21,936 nucleotides of DNA from Parabacteroides sp. (GTDB lineage: Bacteria > Bacteroidota > Bacteroidia > Bacteroidales > Tannerellaceae): the NCBI GenBank assembly GCA_020026285.1, contig JAHHQS010000060.1:1-21936 (forward strand), given 5' to 3'. The position numbers and the translations under genes are program-made. Position 1 is the first letter of the stretch; the number at the start of each line of letters is the position of its first letter. Below, in pieces: positions 1 through 8,640 of the stretch. The notes under the pieces were generated by a model that was not told the origin of the DNA, did no database searches, and saw nothing but the letters and a program-made list of their open reading frames with translations.

Positions 1-353
1 TGTTTCAGGATCCCTTTCCCAATAGCATCATTTTTATATTCCAATGATCCGTATAGCCGGCCATTCATTGGGTTAAAGTCCAGGCATCCCAGATGTCCCA
101 GCAACCCTTTGACCGAACCGATAATTCTTCCATTCATATCCGTCTTTATCAGCATGGTTGTAAACGAATAATAAATAAAACCATTTGATTTGTCGACAGC
201 AATTCCTTGAACATGTCCTGCTTTGAAGGGACCAATATTTAAAGTCTTTGCATACTGTTCTGTTGTCGGGATAGTATCTCGTGCAGAAATCGGATTAATG
301 TGAATTGATAGTAAAAATGCAGCTGCTGTTATGCAATAACAAAATCTTTTCAT
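1..353 (-). CDS. Exported protein of unknown function, N-terminal part (cut by window edge)
   Basis: Reading leftward from an ATG at 353-351, the frame stays open for 117 codons to the window edge, so only the amino-terminal part is visible. The first ~24 residues (MKRFCYCITAAAFLLSIHIN and on to an ISA-R end) look like a Sec signal peptide. The mature part contains HVQGIAVDKSNGFIYYSFTT, then a TDMNGRIIGSVKGL stretch, and later LDFNPMNGRLYGSLEYK. This alternation of short hydrophobic strands with D/N-G turns suggests a beta-propeller-type fold, but I do not recognise a specific family. It is divergent from glyA and has its own -7 box at 380-387. No function is proposed. Confidence 0.7.
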   Translation of the reverse strand, partial: MKRFCYCITAAAFLLSIHINPISARDTIPTTEQYAKTLNIGPFKAGHVQGIAVDKSNGFIYYSFTTMLIKTDMNGRIIGSVKGLLGHLGCLDFNPMNGRLYGSLEYKNDAIGKGILK

Positions 354-379
354 TTTTTTGAGTTGAAACATATTAGAAA

Positions 380-387
380 CAAAATTA
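380..387 (-). promoter_or_regulatory. -7 promoter box of the left-edge gene
   Basis: Reads TAATTTTG on the minus strand, a full match to the Bacteroidetes -7 consensus TAnnTTTG, 27 bases upstream of the ATG at 353. No clear -33 TTG is seen at the usual distance. Confidence 0.5.
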
Positions 388-636
388 GGAATTTTTTGAC
401 ATTAAGCCGGAAGGAATACCGATTTAATCTGTTTTAATTTGTTCAGGCAACACCGGATAACAAACTATCTTGCTATAACAGATTAGGATAATTATTGACT
501 CTCTGTTCTGTGTAAGAGGATATTTCTGGAAATATAACAGCATATCAGAAATGATACAGTCATTTTGTTTCTAAAACAAGCCGATATCAATCAAAATAAA
601 AGTTGTTATTTATGACTGAAAACAAAATAATATTCT

Positions 637-644
637 TAAATTTG
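637..644 (+). promoter_or_regulatory. -7 promoter box of glyA
   Basis: TAAATTTG matches TAnnTTTG. It lies 50 bases upstream of the glyA ATG, giving a leader of roughly 45 nt. No convincing -33 element at 19-21 bases upstream. Confidence 0.55.
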
Positions 645-694
645 CATTCAATGTTTTTAAATTTATACCATTCATTAACTAATTATTCAAGGTA

Positions 695-1975
695 ATGAAA
701 AGAGACAACATCATTTTTGACATTATTGAGAAAGAACATCAACGTCAGTTGAAAGGAATTGAATTGATCGCTTCAGAAAACTTTGTAAGTGACCAGGTAA
801 TGCAAGCCATGGGAAGCTGCCTAACCAATAAATATGCAGAAGGTTATCCTGGCAAGCGGTATTATGGAGGTTGTGAAGTCGTTGATCAAAGTGAAACTAT
901 CGCTATCGAGCGTATCAAGAAATTATTTAATGCAGAATGGGCTAACGTTCAGCCACATTCCGGAGCACAGGCTAATGCATCTGTTTTGTTAGCTGTCTTA
1001 AATCCTGGTGATACTTTTTTAGGATTGAATCTTGCTCACGGTGGTCATCTTTCTCATGGTTCATCTGTTAACAGTTCCGGTATTTTATATCATGCTACAG
1101 AATATAATGTAAATGAGGAAACAGGTCGTGTTGATTATGATCAGATGGAAGAGGTCGCTCTTCGTGAAAAACCGAAATTGATTATCGGTGGCGGTTCAGC
1201 ATATTCCCGCGAATGGGATTACAAACGTATGCGTGAAATAGCCGACGAGGTTGGTGCTTTATTAATGATTGATATGGCTCATCCTGCCGGTTTGATTGCT
1301 GCCGGTCTGTTAAACAATCCTTTGGAATATGCTCATATTGTAACATCAACTACTCATAAAACATTACGTGGTCCGCGTGGTGGTATCATTTTACTGGGTA
1401 AGGACTTTGATAATCCTTGGGGAAAGAAAACTCCGAAAGGCGTAATCAAGAAAATGTCACAGCTGCTTGATTCTGCAGTATTCCCGGGAATCCAGGGTGG
1501 TCCATTGGAACATGTCATTGCAGCAAAGGCTGTCGCTTTTGGTGAAGCATTGGAACCTGAATATAAAGAATATCAGAAACAGGTTAAAAAGAATGCTGCT
1601 GTTATGGCACAATTGTTCATGGATAAAGGTTATAAGATCGTTTCTGGAGGTACAGACAACCATAGTATGTTGATTGATTTGCGTACCAAATTCCCTGAAT
1701 TGACCGGTAAGGTTGCCGAAAAAGCCTTGGTTGCAGCCGATATTACAGTCAATAAGAACATGGTTCCATTCGACAGCCGTTCTCCGTTCCAGACTTCAGG
1801 TATTCGTATAGGAACTCCGGCTATTACAACTCGTGGTGTTAAAGAATCGATGATGGGAGAAATCGTGGAATTGATCGATAGCGTTCTTTCCGCTCCTGAA
1901 TGTGACAAGACTATTACTGCTGTTCGTGAAAAAGTAAACAGCATTATGAAAGATTATCCTATTTTTGCTTGGTAA
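695..1975 (+). CDS. glyA: Serine hydroxymethyltransferase
   Basis: This cytoplasmic PLP enzyme interconverts serine and glycine while loading a one-carbon unit onto tetrahydrofolate, feeding purine, thymidylate and methionine synthesis. The 426-residue product has the usual length and family landmarks: [10 protein letters not shown] near residue 21, [17 protein letters not shown] near 45-61, the AHGGHLSHG cofactor segment near 114-122, DMAHPAGL near 193-200, and the PLP-lysine motif [13 protein letters not shown] with Lys222 as the Schiff-base residue. It starts at ATG 695 with no obvious Shine-Dalgarno site, as is normal in this phylum. It appears to be a single-gene unit. Downstream is an unusual long hairpin with a T-run (1986-2116). 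Identity is secure. Confidence 0.97.
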   Translation: MKRDNIIFDIIEKEHQRQLKGIELIASENFVSDQVMQAMGSCLTNKYAEGYPGKRYYGGCEVVDQSETIAIERIKKLFNAEWANVQPHSGAQANASVLLAVLNPGDTFLGLNLAHGGHLSHGSSVNSSGILYHATEYNVNEETGRVDYDQMEEVALREKPKLIIGGGSAYSREWDYKRMREIADEVGALLMIDMAHPAGLIAAGLLNNPLEYAHIVTSTTHKTLRGPRGGIILLGKDFDNPWGKKTPKGVIKKMSQLLDSAVFPGIQGGPLEHVIAAKAVAFGEALEPEYKEYQKQVKKNAAVMAQLFMDKGYKIVSGGTDNHSMLIDLRTKFPELTGKVAEKALVAADITVNKNMVPFDSRSPFQTSGIRIGTPAITTRGVKESMMGEIVELIDSVLSAPECDKTITAVREKVNSIMKDYPIFAW

Positions 1976-1985
1976 TCTATCATTT

Positions 1986-2116
1986 AGTTGTCTGAATTTT
2001 CCTGTTGATAGTATAAAAAAAACTATCTTTGAGCATTGTTTAAGTTTTATTATTAACGCTGAATATAATCTATATAAACTTAGCTGTTAACTAGGGAAAT
2101 TCAGACAACTTTTTTT
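1986..2116 (+). terminator. Long nested hairpin with T-tail after glyA (terminator or small structured RNA)
   Basis: Bases 1986-2003 and 2093-2110 form an 18-bp stem: 17 Watson-Crick pairs plus one G-U pair between 2000 and 2096. It is followed directly by seven T (2110-2116). Inside lie a GATAGT/ACTATC hairpin (2007-2012 with 2022-2027), a 7-bp stem TAAGTTT/AAACTTA (2041-2047 with 2076-2082) and an apical ATTAT/ATAAT stem (2049-2053 with 2065-2069). A perfect -7 box TATTTTTG at 1960-1967 could start a transcript just before the left arm, which would give an RNA of about 130-140 nt. The simplest reading is the glyA terminator; a small RNA is the alternative. Confidence 0.55.
2024..2031 (+). 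promoter_or_regulatory. -7 promoter box of the first hexosaminidase
   Basis: TATCTTTG is a perfect TAnnTTTG match about 118 bases upstream of the ATG at 2149, with a possible TTG at 2005-2007 (spacing of 16, shorter than usual). It lies inside the loop region of the 1986-2116 hairpin, so a transcript from here would lack the left arm and could not form the terminating stem. Confidence 0.45.
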
Positions 2117-2148
2117 ATGACATATAACTAAATAATAATAATAAACAC

Positions 2149-4494
2149 ATGAAGAATTTACTTGCAACATTTTGTGCCGGAGTGGCACTAAGTTTACTTT
2201 TCTCTTGTAGCGAGCCACAAGGTGAAGTAAAATCTTATAATCAAGGAATCAACATCATCCCTACTCCTCAAAGTCTGGTTCAGCATGATGGATTCTTTAA
2301 GTTAGGAAAGAATGTCAGTTTTGAAGCTAAGACGCCAGAAGCTAAAACTATTGCAGCCTTCTTTGCTGCTAAAATGAAAACTGCTACAGGTTACAATGTG
2401 GAAGTAGCAGACAAGGGTGATATCAAACTGGTTATTGATCCATCATTGGATGTAAAAAATGATGAAGGCTACACATTAGATGTTACAAGCAAGGATGTAA
2501 CTATCGTAGCGAAAGCTCCTCAAGGATTATTCTATGGTATGCAATCGTTCATGCAGTTGCTTCCTGCTGAAATAGAAAGTCCTGCAGTTGTTCCAAATAT
2601 TGCATGGCAGGCTCCTGCAGTCAGTGTGAAAGATGCTCCACGTTTTGGTTATCGTGGTATCATGCTCGATCCTTGCCGTCATTTCATTCCGGTTGATAAC
2701 ATCAAGAAACAATTGGATGTATTGGCATTGTTCAAGATCAACCGTATGCACTGGCATTTGACTGAAGACCAGGGCTGGAGAATTGAAATCAAGAAATATC
2801 CGAAATTAACAGAAATCGGTTCCAAGCGAATCGATGGTGAAGGAACAGAATATTCCGGTTTCTACACTCAGGAACAAATCAAGGAAGTAGTCAAGTATGC
2901 TCAGGATCGTTTCATTACAATCGTTCCTGAAATTGAATTGCCAGGACATGAATTGGCAGCTATTTCTGCTTATCCAGAATTGTCTTGCAAGAATACCGTA
3001 ACATCTCCTCGTGTCATCTGGGGTGTTGAAGATGTTGTGATGTGTCCGGGCAAGGAAGAGACATTCAAGTTCCTGGAAGATGTCATCAGTGAAGTGGTTG
3101 CTTTATTCCCGGGTGAATATTTCCATATCGGTGGTGACGAATGTCCTAAGACAAGCTGGAAGAATTGTCCTCTTTGTCAGAAAAGAATCAAAGCAGAAGG
3201 TCTTGTTTCCGACAAGGAACATTCAGCAGAAGAAAGACTTCAGAGTTATGTCGTTCAGCGTGTAGAAAAGATCCTTGCCAAATACGGAAAGAAGATGATC
3301 GGATGGGATGAAATCCTTGAAGGCGGTCTTGCTCCTACTGCAACCGTAATGTCCTGGCGTGGTGAAGCCGGAGGTATTGCTTCAGCTTTGCAGAATCATG
3401 ACGTAATCATGACTCCAGGATCAAATGGTATGTACCTGGATCATTATCAGGGCGATTCTAAAATCGAACCGGTTGCTATTGGCGGCTATTCTACTTTGGA
3501 AAAGACTTATAGCTATAATCCTACTCCTGATACATTGATTTCTTTGAAGAAAGAAAATTATATAAAAGGTGTTCAATGTAATATCTGGACTGAATACATG
3601 TATAATACTGATTTGATGGAATATCGTATTTATCCTCGTATTCTTGCTTTGTCTGAAATTGCATGGACAAATACGGATCGCAAGGATTTTAAAGATTTCC
3701 AGCGTCGTATCGAGAACGCTTATGTTCGTTTGGATGGTCATGATATTAATTATCACATTCCACAACCGGAACAGCCTGTTGCTTCCTGCAACTTTGTAGC
3801 ATTTACTGACAAGGCTAAAATGGAATTCAAGACAACTCGTCCAATCAAGATGGTTTATTCTGTTGACGGTTCAGACCTGACTCCTAATTCAACAGCTTAT
3901 ACGGCTCCTATCGAAATTACAGAAACAACAACTTTGAAGATTGCTTCTGTTTTGCCTTCAGGAAAAATGAGTCCGGTTCGTACTATTAAAGTAGAAAAAC
4001 AGGCTTTGGCTCCTGCTAAAGAAGTGGCTAAGAAATCGGCTGGATTGAATATGGAAGTTACAGATGGAATGTTCCTGAATGTACAGGATCTGAATGCAGC
4101 CAAGAAGGATACCAAGAAATCTGTAATCAAGAATTTGAGAGAGGTCACTTCTGTTGTCAAGACATCAGAATCAATGCGTGGCGTGAATCAATATGCTGCT
4201 GTTGCAACTGGTTATGTCGATATTCCGGAAGACGGAGTTTATTTCATTTCATCTGAACTGGAAGAAGTCTGGATTGATGGAAAACTGCTGGTTAATAACG
4301 GTGGAGAAGTAAAACGTTTCTCTCGTCATGATAGTTCGGCTGCTCTGGCAAAGGGATTACATGAAATCAAGGTTGTTTTCTTAGGTCATGTTATTGGCGG
4401 ATGGCCTTCTAACTGGAACGACGGATCAGTTAAATTGCGTAAGGCTGACGAAAAAGAATTTAAACCTGTTACAGCGGAAATGTTGTTTCATTGA
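2149..4494 (+). CDS. Beta-N-acetylhexosaminidase lipoprotein, GH20
   Basis: An envelope exo-hydrolase expected to remove terminal beta-linked GlcNAc or GalNAc from glycans. The 781-residue product begins with a lipoprotein signal ending LLFSC (lipid-anchor Cys20). An N-terminal GH20b-like domain follows (~35-160), then the GH20 barrel (~164-520) opening with RFGYRGIMLDPCRHF. The barrel carries HWHLTEDQGWRIEIK and the catalytic pair Asp330-Glu331 in HIGGDE; the family uses substrate-assisted catalysis with this Asp-Glu pair. Then comes a small chitobiase C-terminal-like domain (~566-615, VDGSDLTPNSTAYTAPI) and a degenerate PA14-like beta domain (~640-781). Compared with the paralogue at 13887-16199, its PA14 lacks the SDDGS turn (here SELEE). 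The gene lies alone between its promoter and the terminator at 4522-4551. Family is certain, exact substrate is not. Confidence 0.95.
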   Translation: MKNLLATFCAGVALSLLFSCSEPQGEVKSYNQGINIIPTPQSLVQHDGFFKLGKNVSFEAKTPEAKTIAAFFAAKMKTATGYNVEVADKGDIKLVIDPSLDVKNDEGYTLDVTSKDVTIVAKAPQGLFYGMQSFMQLLPAEIESPAVVPNIAWQAPAVSVKDAPRFGYRGIMLDPCRHFIPVDNIKKQLDVLALFKINRMHWHLTEDQGWRIEIKKYPKLTEIGSKRIDGEGTEYSGFYTQEQIKEVVKYAQDRFITIVPEIELPGHELAAISAYPELSCKNTVTSPRVIWGVEDVVMCPGKEETFKFLEDVISEVVALFPGEYFHIGGDECPKTSWKNCPLCQKRIKAEGLVSDKEHSAEERLQSYVVQRVEKILAKYGKKMIGWDEILEGGLAPTATVMSWRGEAGGIASALQNHDVIMTPGSNGMYLDHYQGDSKIEPVAIGGYSTLEKTYSYNPTPDTLISLKKENYIKGVQCNIWTEYMYNTDLMEYRIYPRILALSEIAWTNTDRKDFKDFQRRIENAYVRLDGHDINYHIPQPEQPVASCNFVAFTDKAKMEFKTTRPIKMVYSVDGSDLTPNSTAYTAPIEITETTTLKIASVLPSGKMSPVRTIKVEKQALAPAKEVAKKSAGLNMEVTDGMFLNVQDLNAAKKDTKKSVIKNLREVTSVVKTSESMRGVNQYAAVATGYVDIPEDGVYFISSELEEVWIDGKLLVNNGGEVKRFSRHDSSAALAKGLHEIKVVFLGHVIGGWPSNWNDGSVKLRKADEKEFKPVTAEMLFH

Positions 4495-4521
4495 TAAATT
4501 TGATATATACTGATTTTATAG

Positions 4522-4551
4522 AGCCGGTCTATTGATAGATCGGCTTTTTTT
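4522..4551 (+). terminator. Rho-independent terminator of the first hexosaminidase
   Basis: Arms 4522-4531 and 4536-4545 pair with one G-T wobble around a short loop, followed by T7 at 4545-4551. It starts 28 bases after the stop codon. Confidence 0.85.
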
Positions 4552-4720
4552 ATCGGAAAAATTTCATTTTCTTATAAAATAGTTACTACATTGGCGAACA
4601 TTTTTGAAAGAGAATGTGTTTAATATAAGGATGATTATATACAATATCTGTAATCCGATTAAATAATATGGACAATTTATTCGTCCAGAAGTGTAAAATA
4701 ATGAATAAAAAGAATCGTTT

Positions 4721-5545
4721 ATGAATTTAAAATCAAGTGTATTAGCGTTTATAGCGTTATGTAGTGTAAGTTTTATGAGTTGTTCTGATGATGATAAAAT
4801 CTCAGATATTCCTTCAGGAGTAGAAATGGCTTTTGCTCAAAAATATCCGAATGTGCCTATCGAAGAATATAAGGAAACAAAAGGTTATTCTGTTATCGAT
4901 TTTCATTTGGATGGTATGGAATCAGAAGCCTGGTTCAATACTCAGGGATGGATAATGACTGAAATCGATATCGCTTTCAATTCTTTACCAAAAGCTGTTA
5001 TCTCTTCTTTTAATGGTACCGAATTTGCTTCTTGGAAGATTGACGATGTTGATATGGTGGAACGTTTGAACTTTGAGACCGTTTACGTGATTGAAGTCGA
5101 ACAAGGCGATGTGGAAATGAATCTGTATTTCACTGAAGCAGGTATTCTTGTTAAAGCAGAAATAGACAGGGATGATGACGATTACTTGCCGGAACAGATT
5201 TCGAGTGAGATCCTGGCTATCATTAAAGATATGTATCCGGATGCCATATTCGTTGAATCGGAAATTGAAGATGGAAACCTGAAAATAGATATCATCATTA
5301 AGGATACCGGAAAAGAAATGGTTTTCAGTAAGACAAATGAATGGCTTTATACAAAATGGGATATCGTTCCTTCCAGTCTGCCGGATAATATCAAGGCATA
5401 TCTTGCTCAGAATTATGCTGATTATAGAATAGACGACGTGGAAGTCTATGAAACTCCAAAGGGTACTTTCTTTGAAATAGAGCTGGAACAGGGTAATAAA
5501 GAAATTGAGATTAGAATTACAGAATCTCTTGAAATTATAAAATAA
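4721..5545 (+). CDS. PepSY-like (DUF2874) lipoprotein with four repeats
   Basis: The 274-residue product starts with a lipoprotein signal ending SFMSC (Cys21). The residues after it, SDDDK, fit the acidic lipoprotein export signal that in Bacteroidetes favours display on the cell surface. The mature part contains four related ~55-60-residue units, starting near IPSGVEMAF, LPKAVISSF, LPEQISSEI and LPDNIKAYL. Each unit has a helix followed by strands rich in acidic residues, which is the pattern of the PepSY-like beta-lactamase-inhibitor-type domain found in many Bacteroidetes lipoproteins. Units 1/3 share an ending (GWIMTEIDI versus EWLYTKWDI), as do 2/4 (VYVIEVEQG versus FFEIELEQG), so an ancestral two-unit protein was probably duplicated. 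The protein is very acidic. Its function is unknown. The terminator at 5558-5610 follows 12 bases downstream. Confidence 0.85.
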   Translation: MNLKSSVLAFIALCSVSFMSCSDDDKISDIPSGVEMAFAQKYPNVPIEEYKETKGYSVIDFHLDGMESEAWFNTQGWIMTEIDIAFNSLPKAVISSFNGTEFASWKIDDVDMVERLNFETVYVIEVEQGDVEMNLYFTEAGILVKAEIDRDDDDYLPEQISSEILAIIKDMYPDAIFVESEIEDGNLKIDIIIKDTGKEMVFSKTNEWLYTKWDIVPSSLPDNIKAYLAQNYADYRIDDVEVYETPKGTFFEIELEQGNKEIEIRITESLEIIK

Positions 5546-5557
5546 TAATATCGAGAT

Positions 5558-5610
5558 AAAACAAAAGCTCCCGAGAATGAATCATTCATTTCTCGGGAGC
5601 TTTTGTTTTA
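5558..5610. terminator. Strong bidirectional terminator between convergent genes
   Basis: A perfect 19-bp inverted repeat (5558-5576 with 5591-5609) around a 14-base spacer that can pair partly by itself. The stem core CTCCCGAGA is flanked by A-rich and T-rich ends, so both the PepSY gene (+) and the repeat-rich gene (-) can terminate here. Confidence 0.93.
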
Positions 5611-5625
5611 TATTATTTTGTTCTC

Positions 5626-6906
5626 TCAAATCTGACGGCCAAATCCTCTGACGCTGCGTGAAGATTCTTCCTTCTTCTCTCCGCCTGCACGACCGGATTG
5701 TCTGCTTGAAGAGTTTCTGTTAGTAGACTGATTGTTATATCGGCTGCTGCTAGAACTTCTTCCTTGATAGCTGGATGAACGGGAAGAACTGTTCTTGTTA
5801 TCTCTTCTGTCGGAACTTACACTTCTACCAGAGTGTCTGCCTGATCCGGAGTAAGAAGAGTTATTACTCTTGGAACTGGTTCCCCGACCCTGGTAAGTGG
5901 ATTTGGATGAACTGTTGCCGTTTTCTCTTCTGTTGGTACTGATATTGCTGCTTCCAGAATATCTGCCGGAATTAGCAGACTGATTATATCGGCTGCTTGA
6001 ACCACGACCTTGTTCACCGGATCTGGATGGTCTGACAGCATTCTCTTTTCGGTCAGAGCTGGTATTACGGCCGGAATGTCTTCCTGTGACAGAACTGCTG
6101 TTTGAAGATTTGTCGTATCTTCCACTGGAGCTTCCTCCCTGCAGATTACTTGAAGAACTGTGACCTCCAGGTCTTCTGGCTGAACTGCCGCTATTGTTAT
6201 AGCTGTTGTTACTGCTTGAAGAACTATGTCCTGAGTATCTGCCTTCAGAATGGTTGTTATTATGAGGCCTGTAATTCGTCTGAGGAGCAAAATTGCTCTG
6301 ATAAATATTATCTCTACCCCTATCATCCCTGTACTGATAGTGATTGTTTACAAAGTAATAATTGTAATTGTACACGTGATAATGTTCGTGATATTTTCCA
6401 GGATACCAGGAATGAGAGTCGAAATGGCAGTTCCAATGACCGCTGTCATATCTCCAGTCACCTCTCCAGTAAGAATCTTCGTACCAGAAGCAGTCGCGAG
6501 ACGGACGATAGTTTGGATAATTAGGATTATCGAACCAACCTACATAATCATGAATAATTCTGGGATTATGACGAATATGATAGATATAGATTTCGAACTG
6601 ACGTGGAGTCAGGATCCGTTGCAATCTTCTGTCACGTTCCATTCTTAAACGGTATATTCTTCTGGCAGAATTGTCCCAGTATGAACAATTCCTTCTAGCT
6701 TCTCTTTCAATCTTACGACCATACTTATGAATGATATGTTGATATTCGCAAGCTACAGAATATGGTAAATATAATTCCTCTTCCATCCATCGGCACTGTT
6801 CACAGACTGGTGCATTCCATTCAAAATGAATCCAAAATTGACTTTTTGCCGGAAAAGTGAATAATAAAACTAGAAAACTTATCAATGCAAATCGTTTCAT
6901 GACCAT
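5626..6906 (-). CDS. Exported protein with tandem Ser/Arg/Gly/Asn-rich repeats
   Basis: The 426-residue product has a Sec signal peptide (KRFALISFLVLLFTFPAKS, cut near Gln23). ATG at 6900 (third codon) may be the true start, since MKRFALIS is the more typical beginning. Residues ~24-165 form a Trp/Tyr/Cys/His-rich folded part with a CEQC motif (Cys35, Cys38) and an LTPRQ segment near 99-103 that recalls the LTxxQ motif of Spy/CpxP-type periplasmic proteins. The remainder is low complexity and strongly basic. Three imperfect repeats of 39-42 residues (about 275-313, 314-355, 356-396) each begin GRHSGR or GRYSGS, carry a DRKEN/NRREN/DRRDN core and then QGRG/QGRS. I recognise no family. It is probably periplasmic or surface located, and its function is unknown. 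Confidence 0.75.
   Translation of the reverse strand: MVMKRFALISFLVLLFTFPAKSQFWIHFEWNAPVCEQCRWMEEELYLPYSVACEYQHIIHKYGRKIEREARRNCSYWDNSARRIYRLRMERDRRLQRILTPRQFEIYIYHIRHNPRIIHDYVGWFDNPNYPNYRPSRDCFWYEDSYWRGDWRYDSGHWNCHFDSHSWYPGKYHEHYHVYNYNYYFVNNHYQYRDDRGRDNIYQSNFAPQTNYRPHNNNHSEGRYSGHSSSSSNNSYNNSGSSARRPGGHSSSSNLQGGSSSGRYDKSSNSSSVTGRHSGRNTSSDRKENAVRPSRSGEQGRGSSSRYNQSANSGRYSGSSNISTNRRENGNSSSKSTYQGRGTSSKSNNSSYSGSGRHSGRSVSSDRRDNKNSSSRSSSYQGRSSSSSRYNNQSTNRNSSSRQSGRAGGEKKEESSRSVRGFGRQI
5719..6084 (-). repeat. Three tandem coding repeats of about 39-42 codons
   Basis: The translated units at residues 275-313, 314-355 and 356-396 of the basic low-complexity protein align with each other: GR(H/Y)SG start, (D/N)R(K/R)(E/D)N core, SSR/SSK run, QGR(G/S) and an NQS/NNS end. 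Slippage or recombination could change their number. Confidence 0.7.
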
Positions 6907-6969
6907 TTTTCTTTAAAAGTTATACAATGAATTTATTTTTATTATTAGACCTGTCAAAAAAAGAATAGT

Positions 6970-8634
6970 TTATCGTTCTTTTCTTAATAAATCTTTAGCA
7001 TTTGCTAAAGATGCTTTAGTCAAAGATGAACCACTCAGCATGCGAGCAACCTCGTTGACACGCTCTTCGGGCGATAGAGATTTGATCCGGGTAACAGTCT
7101 TATCTTCCATATCTTCTTTATATACAAAGTAATGGGCGGAACCTTTGGCAGCAATCTGAGGCAAATGCGTGATGGCAAAGACCTGCATTTTGGATCCCAG
7201 ATCACACATGATATTTCCCATTTTGTCTGCAATATCTCCTGATACTCCGGTATCGATTTCGTCGAAAATAATTGAAGGAAGTGCTGTAAAACCGGCAATC
7301 ATCGCTTTAATACATAACATTAATCGAGAAATTTCACCTCCTGAAGCCGTTTCAGCGACAGGTTGAAGCTCTGCATTCTTGTTCGCCGAGAACATAAAAC
7401 AGATATCATCCATTCCATCGGCATCCGGTTCCTTTTTAGTGGTAAAATCTATTTGGAAACGGATATTCGGCATACCCAGAGGTGCTACCATCTGCACCAG
7501 CGACTCTTCCATTTTCTCTGCAGCAGCTTTTCTTTGCACACTGATAACTCCCGATTGTTGCAATAATTCATCATAAGAATCAGCTAACTGATTTCTTAAA
7601 TCTTCTATCTGGTCGTCATACGAATCAATTTCCTTCAATTGGTTTTCATAGTCTTGCTGCAAGGTCAGTAATTCGTCGATCGATGACACACGATGTTTCT
7701 GTTCGAAACTATAAATCAGATTCAAACGATTGTTAACCCATTCAAGGCGTTCCGGATTAAATTCAATATCTTCTTTCTGGCTGCTGACCTCCGATGCCAG
7801 ATCGTTTAAATCAATATAGGCAGAACGCAGTCTTTCGGATATTTCTTTTGCTTTCGGATAATAAGCTTCCAGACTGTCGGCCGATGAAGACGCCTCTTTC
7901 AACAACTGAACGACACCCATTTCCTCTCCTTCCAGCAGTTCGGAAATCTTATAAAGCGAACCTTTGATATCTTCAGCATGTGAAAGAGTCTCTTCTTCCT
8001 GCTCCAGTTCTTCCTGTTCACCCGAGTATAAAGAAGCTTCAAGAAGCTGATCCAATTGGAAACGGATATAATCTTCGTCCTGCTTGCTTTTTTCAGCACG
8101 CTGAAGTAAATCTTTCAAGTCTTTTTTTAATGCCAGATAACGGGAATATTCTTTCTTATACATGATAAGGAGAATTTCATTCTCAGCCATCACATCCACC
8201 ACACGCAGCTGAAAGCGATTGTCTCCCAGAAGTAAATTCTGATGTTGGGAATGAATATCGATCAGTCTGGTTCCCAATTCCTTCAGAATAGAAAGGGAAA
8301 CCGGCGAATCATTAACAAAGGCACGGGATTTTCCGGAGGCATAAAGTTCGCGACGAAGGATACAGCTGTTTGCCTCATATTCAAGATCGTTTTCCAGGAA
8401 AAAAGGTTCCAGCTGATATTTAGATATATCGAAAACTACTTCAATAACGCATTTGGATGCACCTTTCTTGATACTTTTACCATCGGCTCTCTGTCCTAAG
8501 ACCAAAGAAAGCGCTCCTAAAATGATTGATTTACCTGCCCCTGTTTCACCGGTGATGACAGAAAAACCTTTATCAAATTTGATATCCAGGCTGTCGATTA
8601 AAACGTAGTTCTGGATAAACAACGAATTCAACAT
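6970..8634 (-). CDS. recN: DNA repair protein RecN
   Basis: An SMC-like ATPase that acts in RecA-dependent double-strand-break repair. The 554 residues match the family length. The start MLNSLFIQNYVLIDSLDI is typical, and the Walker A motif GETGAGKS lies near residues 29-36. The middle is a long Glu/Leu/Lys-rich coiled coil (~150-370). The ABC signature ASGGEISRL and Walker B IIFDEIDTGVSG are near the C-terminal ATPase half, followed by the ITHLPQIAA switch histidine. It is the last gene of the dnaN-exonuclease-coaBC-DUF4835-recN run, 6 bases after the DUF4835 stop, so it is very likely cotranscribed. In many bacteria recN is damage-induced; no separate promoter is evident here. Confidence 0.96.
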   Translation of the reverse strand: MLNSLFIQNYVLIDSLDIKFDKGFSVITGETGAGKSIILGALSLVLGQRADGKSIKKGASKCVIEVVFDISKYQLEPFFLENDLEYEANSCILRRELYASGKSRAFVNDSPVSLSILKELGTRLIDIHSQHQNLLLGDNRFQLRVVDVMAENEILLIMYKKEYSRYLALKKDLKDLLQRAEKSKQDEDYIRFQLDQLLEASLYSGEQEELEQEEETLSHAEDIKGSLYKISELLEGEEMGVVQLLKEASSSADSLEAYYPKAKEISERLRSAYIDLNDLASEVSSQKEDIEFNPERLEWVNNRLNLIYSFEQKHRVSSIDELLTLQQDYENQLKEIDSYDDQIEDLRNQLADSYDELLQQSGVISVQRKAAAEKMEESLVQMVAPLGMPNIRFQIDFTTKKEPDADGMDDICFMFSANKNAELQPVAETASGGEISRLMLCIKAMIAGFTALPSIIFDEIDTGVSGDIADKMGNIMCDLGSKMQVFAITHLPQIAAKGSAHYFVYKEDMEDKTVTRIKSLSPEERVNEVARMLSGSSLTKASLANAKDLLRKER

Positions 8635-8640
8635 ATACTG

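Larger units (their letters stand above)
354..694. other. Divergent intergenic region between left-edge gene and glyA
   Basis: These 341 bases separate two divergent genes. They hold one -7 box for each side (380-387 minus, 637-644 plus). A 7-bp inverted repeat, CAGTCAT at 557-563 and ATGACTG at 612-618, lies upstream of the glyA promoter box and could be an operator, though a repeat this short in AT-rich DNA can arise by chance. No RNA gene, riboswitch or small ORF is apparent. Confidence 0.5.

Noticed and set aside
557..618. CAGTCAT/ATGACTG inverted repeat upstream of glyA as an operator
   Set aside because: Only 7 bp with a 48-base gap, well within chance for AT-rich intergenic DNA; noted in the intergenic entry but not claimed.
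1630..1944. Minus-strand open frame inside glyA
   Set aside because: Antisense shadow of a conserved enzyme gene with no start signals.
6102..6648. Plus-strand open frames opposite the repeat-rich gene
   Set aside because: They mirror the biased Ser/Arg/Asn codons of the minus-strand gene and have no signals of their own.
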